From: Petrolisthes cinctipes
Taxonomy: Eukaryota > Arthropoda > Malacostraca > Decapoda > Porcellanidae
Assembly: GCA_033782935.1 (NCBI GenBank)
Contig: JAWQEG010000623.1
Coordinates: forward strand, 576,001-640,000
DNA length: 64,000 nt
Direction: 5' to 3'
Below the pieces are notes generated by a model that saw only the letters and a list, made by a program, of their open reading frames with translations, was not told where the DNA came from and searched no databases. Both the position numbers and the translations under genes were made by a program. The stretch's first letter is position 1; the number at the start of each line of letters is the position of its first letter. Shown here one piece after another: positions 27,501 through 40,787 of the stretch.

Positions 27501-30500
27501 ACAGAAGATGCATGCATATATAGACTTTGGGCACCCAAAATATCGATTTGGAGCATGTTTTTGTCCTGAATCTTTAAAACACACTAGGAAGGAGTAGGCA
27601 TGTACAGATTGCTTATGGGACCCAAAAATATCGAATTTTCGGGTGTTTTGAGCCTGAATTTGAGATATAAACGGGTACAGAAGATACATGCATATATAGA
27701 CTTTGGGCACCCAAAATATCGATTTTGAGCATGTTTTGTGCATGAATTCTGATAACATTCCAGCATTGAGTAGGCATGTATAGATCGCTTCTGGGAACGA
27801 AAAATATTGATTTTTCAGGTGTTTTGAGCCTGAATTTGAGATATAATCGGGTACTGAAGATGCATGCACATATCGACTTTTTGCACCTGACATATCGATT
27901 TTTCAGCATGTTTTGGGTCTGTATCTTAAAAACATACTAGCAAGGAGTAGGCATGTACAGATTGCTTCTGGGACCCAAAAATATCGAATTTTTGGGTGTT
28001 TTGAGCCTAAATTTGAGAAATAAACGGGTACAGAAGATGCATGCACATATCGACTTTGGACACCTAATATATCGATTTTTAGCATGTTTTAAGCTTATAT
28101 ATTGAAAACATACTAGCAAGAAGTAGGCATGTACAGATTGCTTCTGGGACACAAATATATCGAATTTTTGGGTTTTTTTATCCTGAATTTGAGATATAAA
28201 CGGGTATAGAAGATGCATGCACATATCGACTTTGGACACCTAAAATATCGATTTTAAGCATGTTTTGGGCCTGTATTTTGAAAACATTCTAGCAAGGAGT
28301 AGGCATGTACAGATCGCTTCTGGGACCCAAAAATATCAAATTTTCGGGTGTTTTGAGCCTTTATTTGAGATATAAACGGGTACAGTAGAAGCATGCACAT
28401 ATCGACTTTGGGCACCCAAAATATCGATTTTTTGCATGTTTTGGGCCTATATTTTGAAAATATTCTAGCACTGAGTAGGCATGTACATATCGCTTGTGCG
28501 ACCCAAAAATATCGAATTTTCAGGTGTTTTGAGCCTGAATTTGATATATAAACGGGTAATGAAGATGCAAGCACATATCGACTTTTTGCACCTAAAATAT
28601 CGATTTTGAGCGAGTTTTGGGTCTTTTTCTTGAAAACATTCTAGCAAGGAGTAGGCATGTACTGATCGCTTCTGGGACACAAAAATATCGAATTTTCGGG
28701 TGTTTTGAGCCTGAATTTGAGATATAAACGGGTACTGAAGATGCAAGCAAATATCGACTTTTTGCACCTAAAATATCGATTTAAGCATGTTTTGGGTCTG
28801 CTTTTTTAAAACATTCTAGCAAGGAGTAGACATGTACAGATCGCTTCTGGGACCCGAAAATATCGAATTTTCGGGTATTTTGAGCCTGAATTTGAGATAT
28901 AAACGGGTACAGAAGATGCATGCACATATCGACTTTGGACACCTAAAATATCGATTTTTATCATATTTTGAGCCTATATTTTGAAAACATTCTAGCACTA
29001 AGTAGGCATGCACAGATCGCTTCTGGGACCCAAAAATATAGAATTTTCGGGTTTTTTGAGCCTGAATTTGAGATATAAACGGATACAGAAGATGCATGAA
29101 CATATCGACTTTAGACACTTAAAATATCGATTTTTAGCATGTTTTAAGCTTATATATTGAAAACATTTTAGCACTGAGTAGGCATGCACAGATCGCTTCT
29201 GGGACCCAAAAATATCGAATTTTCGGATGTTTTGAGCCTGAATTAGAGATATAAACGGGTACTGAAGATGCATGCATATATCGACTTTTTGCACCTAAAA
29301 TATCAATTTTAAGCATGTTTTGGGTCTGTATCTTAAAAACATTCTAGCAAGGAGTAGGCATGTACAGATCGCTTTTGGGACACAAAAATATCGAATTTTC
29401 GGGAGTTTTGAGCCTGAATTTGAGATATAAACGGGTACTGAAGATGCATGCACATATCGACTCTTTGCACCTAAAATATTGATTTTCAGCATGTTTTGGG
29501 CCTATATATTGAAAACATTCTAGCACAAAGTAGGCATGCACAGATCGCTTCTGGGGCCCCAAAATATCGAATTTTCGGGTGTTTTGAGCCTGAATTTGGG
29601 ATATAAACGGGTACAAAAGATGCATACACATATTGACTTTGGGCACCTAAAATATCGATTTTGAGCATGTTTTGGGCCTTTATCTTGAAAACATTCTAGC
29701 AAGGAGTAGGCATGTACAGATCGCTTCTGGGACCCAAAAATATCGAATTTTCGGGTGTTTTGAGCCTGTATTTGGGATATAAACGGATACAGAAGATGCA
29801 TGAACATATCGACTTTAGACACTTAAAATATCGATTTTTAGCATGTTTTAAGCTTATATATTGAAAACACTTTAGCACTGAGTAGGCATGTACAGATCGC
29901 TTCTGGGACCCAAAAATATCGAATTTTCGAGTGTTTTGAGCCTGAATTTGAGATATAAACGGGTACTGAAGATGCATTCACATATCGACTTTTTGCACCT
30001 AAAATATCGATTTTAAGCATGTTTTGGGTCTGTATCTTGAAAACATTCTAGCAAGGAGTAGGCATGTACAGATCGCTTCTGGGACCCAACAATATCGAAT
30101 TTTCGGGTGTTCTCACCCTGAATTTGAGATATAAACGGGTACAGAAGATCCATGCACATATCGACTTTTTACAACTAAAATATAAATTTTTAGCATGCTT
30201 TGAGCATATATATTGAAAATATTCTAGCACTGAGTAGGCATGTACAGATCGCTTCTGGGACCCAAAAATATTGAATTTTCTGGTGTTTTGAGCCTGAATT
30301 TGAGATATAAACGGGTACTGAAGACTCATGCACATATCGACTTTTTGTACCTAAATTATCGATTTTGAGCATGTTTTGGGTCTGTGTCTTGAAAACTTTC
30401 TAGCAAGGAGTAGGCATATACAGATCGCTTCTGTGACCCAAAAATATCGAATTTTCGGGTGTTTTGAGCTTAAATTTGAGATATAAACGGGTACTGAAGA

Positions 30501-33500
30501 TGCATGCACAAATCGACTTTTTGCACCTAAAATATCGATTTTGAGCATGTTTTAGGTCTGTTTCTTGAAAACATTATAGCCAAAAGTAGGCATGTACAGA
30601 TCGCTTCTGGGACCCGAAAATATCCAATTTTCGGGAGTTTTGAGCCTCAATTTGAGATATAAACGGGTACAGAAGATGCATGAACATATCGAGTTTAGAC
30701 ACTTAAAATATCGATTTTTAGCATGTTTTGAGCCTATATTTTGAAAACATTCCAGCACTGAGTAGGCATGCACAGATCGCTTCAGGTACCCAAAAATATC
30801 GTATTTTCGGGTGTTTTGAGCCTGAATTTGAGATATAAACGGGTACAGAAGATGAATGCACATATCGACTTTGGGCACCCAAAATATCGATTTTTAGCAT
30901 GTTTTGGCCCTATATTTTGAAAATATTCTAGCACTGAGTAGGAATGTACAGATCGCTTCTGCGACCCAAAAATATCGAATTTTCAGTTGTTTTGAGCCTG
31001 AATTTGAGATATAAACGGGTACTGAAGATGCATGCACATATCGACTTTTTGCACCTAAAATATCGATTTTAAGCATGTTTTGGGTCTGTATCTTGAAAAC
31101 ATTCTAGCAAGGAGTAGGCATGTACAGATCGCTTTTGGGACACAAAAATATCGAATTTTCGGGTGTTTTGAGCCTGAATTTGAGATATAAACGGGTACTG
31201 AAGATGCATGCACGAATCGACTTTTTGCACCTAAAATATCGATTTTGAGCATGTTTTAGGTCTGTTTCTTGAAAACATTATAGCAAGGAGTAGGCATGTA
31301 CAGATCGCTTCTGGGACCCGAAAATATCCAATTTTCGGGAGTTTTGAGCCTCAATTTGAGATATAAACGGGTACAGAAGATGCATGAACATATCGACTTT
31401 AGACACTTAAAATATCGATTTTTAGCATGTTTTGAGCCTATATTTTGAAAACATTCCAGAACTGAGTAGGCATGCACAGATCGCTTCTGGTACCCAAAAA
31501 TATCGTATTTTCGGGTGTTTTGAGCTTGAATTTGAGATATAAACGGGTACAGAAGAAGCATGCACATATCGACTTTGGGCACTCAAAATATCGATTTTTA
31601 GCATGTTTTGGGCCTATATTTTGAAAATATTCTAGCACTGAGTAGGCATGTACAGATCGCTTCTGCGACCCAAAAATATCGAATTTTCAGTTGTTTTGAG
31701 CCTGATTTTGAGATATAAACGGGTACTGAAGATACATGCACATATCGACTTTTTGCACCTAAAATATCTATTTTGAGCGAGTTTTGGGTCTGTATCTTGA
31801 AAACATTCTAGCAAGGAGTAGGCATGTACAGATCGCTTCTGGGACACAAAAATATCGAATTTTCGGGTGTTGTGAGCCTGAATTTGAGATATAAACGGGT
31901 ACTGAAGATACATGCACATATCGACTTTTTGCACCTAAAATATCGATTTTAAGCATGTTTTGTGTCTGTTTTTTTAAAACATTCTAGCAAGGAGTAGGCA
32001 TGTACAGATCGATTCTGGGGCCCGAAAATATCGAATTTTCGGGAGCTTTCAGCCTGAATTTGAGATATAAACGGGTACAGAAGATCCATGCACATATCGA
32101 CTTTTTACACCTAAAATATAAATTTTTAGCATGCTTTGAGCATATATATTGAAAATATTCTAGCACTGAGTAGGCATGTACAGATCGCTTCTGGGACCCA
32201 AAAATATTGAATTTTCTGGTGTTTTGAGCCTGAATTTGAGATATAAACGGGTACTGAAGATTCATGCACATATCGACTTTTTGTACCTAAATTATCGATT
32301 TTGAGCATGTTTTGGGTCTGTGTCTTGAAAACTTTCTAGCAAGGAGTAGGCATATACAGATCGCTTCTGTGACCCAAAAATATCGAATTTTCGGGTGTTT
32401 TGAGCTTAAATTTGAGATATAAACGGGTACTGAAGATGCATGCACAAATCGACTTTTTGCACCTAAAATATCGATTTTGAGCATGTTTTAGGTCTGTTTC
32501 TTGAAAACATTATAGCCAAAAGTAGGCATGTACAGATCGCTTATGGGACCCGAAAATATCCAATTTTCGGGAGTTTTGAGCCTCAATTTGAGATATAAAC
32601 GGGTACAGAAGATGCATGAACATATCGAGTTTAGACACTTAAAATATCGATTTTTAGCATGTTTTGAGCCTATATTTTGAAAACATTCCAGCACTGAGTA
32701 GGCATGCACAGATCGCTTCAGGTACCCAAAAATATCGTATTTTCGGGTGTTTTGAGCCTGAATTTGAGATATAAACGGGTACAGAAGATGAATGCACATA
32801 TCGACTTTGGGCACCCAAAATATCGATTTTTAGCATGTTTTGGGCCTATATTTTGAAAATATTCTAGCACTGAGTAGGAATGTACAGATCGCTTCTGCGA
32901 CCCAAAAATATCGAATTTTCAGTTGTTTTGAGCCTGAATTTGAGATATAAACGGGTACTGAAGATGCATGCACATATCGACTTTTTGCACCTAAAATATC
33001 GATTTTAAGCATGTTTTGGGTCTGTATCTTGAAAACATTCTAGCAAGGAGTAGGCATGTACAGATCGCTTTTGGGAACCAAAAATATCGAATTTTCGGGT
33101 GTTTTGAGCCTGAATTTGAGATATAAACGGGTACTGAAGATGCATGCACGAATCGACTTTTTGCACCTAAAATATCGATTTTGAGCATGTTTTAGGTCTG
33201 TTTCTTGAAAACATTATAGCAAGGAGTAGGCATGTACAGATCGCTTCTGGGACCCGAAAATATCCAATTTTCGGGAGTTTTGAGCCTCAATTTGAGATAT
33301 AAACGGGTACAGAAGATGCATGAACATATCGACTTTAGACACTTAAAATATCGATTTTTAGCATGTTTTGAGCCTATATTTTGAAAACATTCCAGCACTG
33401 AGTAGGCATGCACAGATCGCTTCTGGTACCCAAAAATATCGTATTTTCGGGTGTTTTGAGCTTGAATTTGAGATATAAACGGGTACAGAAGAAGCATGCA

Positions 33501-36500
33501 CATATCGACTTTGGGCACTCAAAATATCGATTTTTAGCATGTTTTGTGCCTATATTTTGAAAATATTCTAGCACTGAGTAGGCATGTACAGATCGCTTCT
33601 GCGACCCAAAAATATCGAATTTTCAGTTGTTTTGAGCCTGATTTTGAGATATAAACGGGTACTGAAGATACATGCACATATCGACTTTTTGCACCAAAAA
33701 TATCTATTTTTAGCGAGTTTTGGGTCTGTATCTTGAAAACATTCTAGCAAGGAGTAGGCATGTACAGATCGCTTCTGGGACACAAAAATATCGAATTTTC
33801 GGGTGTTGTGAGCCTGAATTTGAGATATAAACGGGTACTGAAGATACATGCACATATCGACTTTTTGCACCTAAAATATCGATTTTAAGCATGTTTTGGG
33901 TCTGTTTTTTTAAAACATTCTAGCAAGGAGTAGGCATGTACAGATCGCTTCTGGGGCCCGAAAATATCGAATTTTCGGGAGCTTTCAGCCTGAATTTGAG
34001 ATATAAACGGGTACAGAAGATGCATGCACATATCGACTTTGGACACCTAAAATATCGAGTTTTATCATATTTTAAGCCTATATTTTGAAAACATTCCTGC
34101 ACTAAGTAGGCATGCACAGATCGCTTCTGGGACCCAAAAATATCGAATTTTCGGTTGTTTTGAGCCTGAATTTGAGATATAAACGGGTACAGAAGATGCA
34201 TGAACATATCGACTTTAGACACTTAAAATATCGATTTTTAGCATGTTTTGAGCCTATATTTTGAAAACATTCCAGCACTGAGTAGGCATATACAGATCGC
34301 TTCTGGGACCCAAAATCATTGATTTTTCGGGTATTTTGAGCCTGAATTTGAGATATAAACGGGTACAGAAGATGCGTGCACATATAGACTTTGGGCACCC
34401 AAAATATCGATTTGGAGCATGTTTTTGGCCTGTATCTTTAAAACATACTAGCAAGGAGTAGGCATGTACAGATTGCTTATGGGACCCAAAAATATCGAAT
34501 TTTCGGGTGTTTTGAGCCTGAATTTGAGATATAAACGGGTACAGAAGATGCATGCATATATCGACTTTAGACACTTAAAATATCGATTTTTAGCATGTTT
34601 TGAGCCTATATTTTGAAAACATTCCAGCACTGAGTAGGCATGTACAGATCGCTTCAGGAACCCCAAAATATCGTATTTTCGGGTGTTTTGAGCCTGAATT
34701 TGAGATATAAACGGGTACAGAAGATGAATGCACATATCGACTTTGGGCACCCAAAATATCGATTTTTAGCATGTTTTGGGCCTATATTTTGAAAATATTC
34801 TAGCACTGAGTAGGCATGTACAGATCGCTTCTGCGACCTAAAAATATCGAATTTTCAGTTGTTTTGAGCCTGAATTTGAGATATAAACGGGTACTGAAGA
34901 TGCATGCACATATCGACTTTTTGCACCTAAAATATCGATTTTAAGCATGTTTTGGGTCTGTTTTTTGAAAACATTCTAGCAAGGAGTAGGCATGTACAGA
35001 TCGCTTTTGGGGCCCGAAAATATCGAATTTTCGGGAGCTTTCAGCCTGAATTTGAGATATAAACGGGTACAGAAGATGCATGCACATATCGACTTTGGAC
35101 ACCTAAAATATCGATTTTTATCATATTTTGAGCCTATATATTGAAAACATTCTAGCACTAAGTAGGCATGCACAGATCGCTTCTGGGACCCAAAAATATT
35201 GAATTTTCGGGTGTTTTGAGCCTGAATTTGAGATATAAACGGGTACAGAAGATGCATGCATATATCGACTTTAGACACTTAAAATATCGATTTTTAGCAT
35301 GTTTTGAGCCTATATTTTGAAAACATTCCAGCACTGTGTAGGCATATACAGATCGCTTCTGGGACCCAAAATCCTTGATTTTTCGGGTGTTTTGAGCCTG
35401 AATTTGAGATATAAACGGGTACAGAAGATGCGTGCACATATAGACTTTGGGCACCCAAAATATCGATTTGGAGCATGTTTTTGGCCTGTATCTTTAAAAC
35501 ATACTAGCAAGGAGTAGGCATGTACAGATTGCTTATGGGACCCAAAAATATCGAATTTTCGGGTGTTTTGAGCCTGAATTTGAGATATAAACGGGTACAG
35601 AAGATACATGCATATATAGACTTTGGGCACCCAAAATATCGATTTTGAGCATTTTTTGTGCATGAATTCTGAAAACATTTCAGAATTGAGTAGGCATGTA
35701 TAGATCGCTTCTGGGAACGAAAAATATTGATTTTTCAGGTGTTTTGAGCCTGAATTTGAGATATAATCGGGTACTGAAGATGCATGCACATATCGACTTT
35801 TTGCACCTGACATATCGATTTTTAAGCATGTTTTGGGTCTGTATCTTAAATACATACTAGCAAGGAGTAGGCATGTACAGATTGCTTCTGGGACCCAAAA
35901 ATATCGAATTTTCGGGTGTTTTGAGCCTGAATTTGAGATATAAACGGGTACAGAAGATGCATGCACATATCGACTTTGGACTCCTAAAATATCGATTTTT
36001 AGCATGTTTTAAGCTTATATATTGAAAACATTCTAGCACTGAGTAGGCATGCACAGATCGCTTCTGGGACCCAAAAATATCGAATTTTCGGGTGTTTTGA
36101 GCCTGAATTCGAGATATAAACGGGTACTGAAGATACATGCAAATATCGACTTTTTGCACCTAAAATATCGATTTTAAGCATGTTTTGGGTCTGTATCTTG
36201 AAAACATTCTAGCACGGAGTAGGCATGTACAGATCGCTTCCGGGACACAAAAATATCGAATTTTCAGGTGTTTTGAGCCTGAATTAGAGATATAAACGGG
36301 TACTGAAGATGCATGCACATATCGACTTTGGGCACCTAAAATATCGATTTTAAGCATGTTTTGGGTCTTTTTTATTAAAACATTCTAGCAAGGAGTAGGC
36401 ATGTACAGATCGCTTCTGGGGCCCGAAAAAATCGAATTTTCGGGAGCTTTCAGCCTGAATTTGAGATATAAACGGGTACAGAAGATGCATGCACATATCA

Positions 36501-39500
36501 ACTTTGGACACCTAAAATATCGATTTTTATCATATTTTGAGCCTATATTTTGTAAACATTCTAGCACTAAGTAGGCATGTACAGATCGCTTCTGGGACAC
36601 AAAAATATCAAATTTTCGGGTGTTGTGAGCCTGAATTTGAGATATAAACGGGTACTGAAGATGCATGCACATATCGACTTTTTGCACCTAAAATATCGAT
36701 TTTGAGCATGTTTTGGGTCTGTATCTTTAATACATTCTAGCACGGAGTAGGCATGTACAGATCGCTTCTGGGAACGAAAAATATTGATTTTTCAGGTGTT
36801 TTGAGCCTGAATTTGAGATATAATCGGGTACTGAAGATGCATGCACATATCGACTTTTTGCACCTGACATATCGATTTTTAAGCATGTTTTGGGTCTGTA
36901 TCTTAAAAACATACTAGCAAGGAGTAGGCATGTACAGATTGCTTCTAGGACCCAAAAATATCGAATTTTCAGGTGTTTTGAGCCTGAACTTGAGATATAA
37001 ACGGGTACAGAAGATGCATGCACATATCGACTTTTTGCACCTAAAATATCTATTTTGAGCGAGTTTTGGGTCTGTATCTTGAAAACATTCTAGCAAGGAG
37101 TAGGCATGTACAGATCGCTTCTGGGACACAAAAATATCGAATTTTTGGGTGTTGTGAGCCTGAATTTGAGATATAAACGGGTACTGAAGATACATGCACA
37201 TATCGACTTTTTGCACCTAAAATATCGATTTTAAGCATGTTTTGGGTCTGTTTTTTTAAAACATTCTAGCAAGGAGTAGGCATGTACAGATCGCTTCTGG
37301 GGCCCGAAAATATCGAATTTTCGGGAGCTTTCAGCCTGAATTTGAGATATAAAAGGGTACAGAAGATGCATGCACATATCGACTTTGGACACCTAAAATA
37401 TCGAGTTTTATCATATTTTAAGCCTATATTTTGAAAACATTCCTGCACTAAGTAGGCATGCAGAGATCGCTTCTGGGACCCAAAAATATTGAATTTTCGG
37501 TTGTTTTGAGCCTGAATTTGAGATATAAACGGGTACAGAAGATGCATGAACATATCGACTTTAGACACTTAAAATATCGATTTTTAGCATGTTTTGAGCC
37601 TATATTTTGAAAACATTCCAGCACTGAGTAGGCATATACAGATCGCTTCAGGGACCCAAAATCATTGATTTTTCGGGTATTTTGATCCTGAATTTGAGAT
37701 ATAAACGGGTACAGAAGATGCGTGCACATATAGACTTTGGGCACCCAAAATATCGATTTGGAGCATGTTTTTGGCCTGTATCTTTAAAACATACTAGCAA
37801 GGAGTAGGCATGTACAGATTGCTTATGGGACCCAAAAATATCGAATTTTCGGGTGTTTTGAGCCTGAATTTGAGATATAAACGGGTACAGAAGATGCATG
37901 CATATATCGACTTTAGACACTTAAAATATCGATTTTTAGCATGTTTTGAGCCTATATTTTGAAAACATTCCAGCACTGAGTAGGTATGCACAGATCGCTT
38001 CAGGTACCCCAAAATATTATATTTTCGGGTGTTTTGAGCCTGAATTTGAGATATAAACGGGTACAGAAGAAGAATGCACATATCGACTTTGGGCACCCAA
38101 AATATCGATTTTTAGCATGTTTTAGGCCTATATTTTGAAAATATTCTAGCACTGAGTAGGCATGTACAGATCGCTTCTGCGACCTAAAAATATCGAATTT
38201 TCAGTTGTTTTGAGCCTGAATTTGAGATATAAACGGGTACTGAAGATGCATGCACATATCGACTTTTTGCACCTAAAATATCGATTTTAAGCATGTTTTG
38301 GGTCTGTTTTTTGAAAACATTCTAGCAAGGAGTAGGCATGTACAGATCGCTTTTGGGGCCCGAAAATATCGAATTTTCGGGTGTTTTGAGCCTGAATTTG
38401 AGATATAAACGGGTACAGAAGATGCATGAACATATCGACTTTAGACACTTAAAATATCGATTTTTAGCATGTTTTGAGCCTATATTTTGAAAACATTCCA
38501 GCACTGAGTAGGCATATACAGATCGCTTCTGGGACCCAAAATCATTGATTTTTCGGGTGTTTTGAGCCTGAATTTGAGATATAAACGGGTACAGAAGATG
38601 CGTGCACATATAGACTTTGGGCACCCAAAATATCGATTTGGAGCATGTTTTTGGCCTGTATCTTTAAAACATACTAGCAAGGAGTAGGCATGTACAGATT
38701 GCTTATGGGACCCAAAAATATCGAATTTTCGGGTGTTTTGAGCCTGAATTTGAGATATAAACGGGTACAGAAGATGCATGCATATATAGACTTTGGGCAC
38801 CCAAAATATCGATTTTGAGCATTTTTTGTGCATGAATTCTGAAAACATTTCAGAATTGAGTAGGCATGTATAGATCGCTTCTGGGAACGAAAAATATTGA
38901 TTTTTCAGGTGTTTTGAGCCTGAATTTGAGATATAATCGGGTACTGAAGATGCATGCACATATCGACTTTTTGCACCTGACATATCGATTTTTAAGCATG
39001 TTTTGGGTCTGTATCTTAAATACATACTAGCAAGGAGTAGGCATGTACAGATTGCTTCTGGGACCCAAAAATATCGAATTTTCGGGTGTTTTGAGCCTGA
39101 ATTTGAGATATAAACGGGTACAGAAGATGCATGCACATATCGACTTTGGACTCCTAAAATATCGATTTTTAGCATGTTTTAAGCTTATATATTGAAAACA
39201 TTCTAGCACTGAGTAGGCATGCACAGATCGCTTCTGGGACCCAAAAATATCGAATTTTCGGGTGTTTTGAGCCTGAATTCTTGATATAAACGGGTACTGA
39301 AGATACATGCACATATCAACTTTGGACACCTAAAATATCGATTTTAAGCATGTTTTGGGTCTGTTTTTTTAAAACATTCTAGCAAGGAGTAGGCATGTAC
39401 AGATCGCTTCCGGGACACAAAAATATCGAATTTTCAGGAGTTTTGAGCCTGAATTAGAGATATAAACGGGTACTGAAGATGCATGCACATATCGACTTTG

Positions 39501-39675
39501 GGCACCTAAAATATCGATTTTAAGCATGTTTTGGGTCTGTTTTTTGAAAACATTCTAGCAAGGAGTAGGCATGTACAGATCGCTTTTGGGGCCCGAAAAT
39601 ATCGAATTTTCGGGTGTTTTGAGCCTGAATTTGAGATATAAACGGGTACAGAAGATGCATGAACATATCGACTTT
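24599..39675. repeat. large satellite segmental duplication, copy B (~15.08 kb)
   Basis: Near-identical partner of 8051-23126, same orientation, with boundaries as given there. It carries the internal higher-order repeats in the same order, including the two 1936-bp units near 30048 and 31984 and the 3346-bp-type units near 33920 and 37266. Occasional private substitutions (for example 31962-31971, GTTTTGTGTC against GTTTTGGGTC near 15413) show it is not a byte-for-byte repeat of copy A. No gene is seen. Confidence 0.93.
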
Positions 39676-40787
39676 AGACACTTAAAATATCGATTTTTAG
39701 CATGTTTTGAGCCTATATTTTGAAAACATTCCAGCACTGAGTAGGCATATACAGATCGCTTCTGGGACCCAAAATCATTGATTTTTCGGGTGTTTTGAGC
39801 CTGAATTTGAGATATAAACGGGTACAGAAGATGCGTGCACATATAGACTTTGGGCACCCAAAATATCGATTTGGAGCATGTTTTTGGCCTGTATCTTTAA
39901 AACATACTAGCAAGGAGTAGGCATGTACAGATTGCTTATGGGACCCAAAAATATCGAATTTTCGGGTGTTTTGAGCCTGAATTTGAGATATAAACGGGTA
40001 CAGAAGATGCATGCATATATAGACTTTGGTCACCCAAAATATCGATTTTGAGCATTTTTTGTGCATGAATTCTGAAAACATTTCAGAATTGAGTAGGCAT
40101 GTATAGATCGCTTCTGGGAACGAAAAATATTGATTTTTCAGGTGTTTTGAGCCTGAATTTGAGATATAATCGGGTACTGAAGATGCATGCACATATCGAC
40201 TTTTTGCACCTGACATATCGATTTTTAAGCATGTTTTGGGTCTGTATCTTAAATACATACTAGCAAGGAGTAGGCATGTACAGATTGCTTCTGGGACCCA
40301 AAAATATCGAATTTTCGGGTGTTTTGAGCCTGAATTTGAGATATAAACGGGTACAGAAGATGCATGCACATATCGACTTTGGACTCCTAAAATATCGATT
40401 TTTAGCATGTTTTAAGCTTATATATTGAAAACATTCTAGCACTGAGTAGGCATGCACAGATCGCTTCTGGGACCCAAAAATATCGAATTTTCGGGTGTTT
40501 TGAGCCTGAATTCTTGATATAAACGGGTACTGAAGATACATGCACATATCAACTTTGGACACCTAAAATATCGATTTTAAGCATGTTTTGGGTCTGTTTT
40601 TTTAAAACATTCTAGCAAGGAGTAGGCATGTACAGATCGCTTCCGGGACACAAAAATATCGAATTTTCAGGAGTTTTGAGCCTGAATTAGAGATATAAAC
40701 GGGTACTGAAGATGCATGCACATATCGACTTTGGGCACCTAAAATATCGATTTTAAGCATGTTTTGGGTCTGTTTTTTTAAAACATT
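38322..40787. repeat. 7-monomer (1233 bp) tandem higher-order repeat
   Basis: Two units of about 1233 bp (7 monomers plus 1 bp) lie in tandem, near 38322-39554 and 39555-40787. Both include the rare variants GGAGCATGTTTTTGGCC, GCATGAATTCTGAAAAC and CCTGACATATCG in the same order, and both translate to the same 231-residue spurious minus-strand frame. The second unit crosses the right border of copy B at 39675. In copy A only the first unit and the start of the second are present, ending at 23126. Confidence 0.9.

Noticed and set aside
35317..35517. Plus-strand frame of 66 codons (similar small ones near 42877 and 46219).
   Set aside because: Lies wholly inside satellite monomers and differs from neighbours by one or two substitutions that remove stops.
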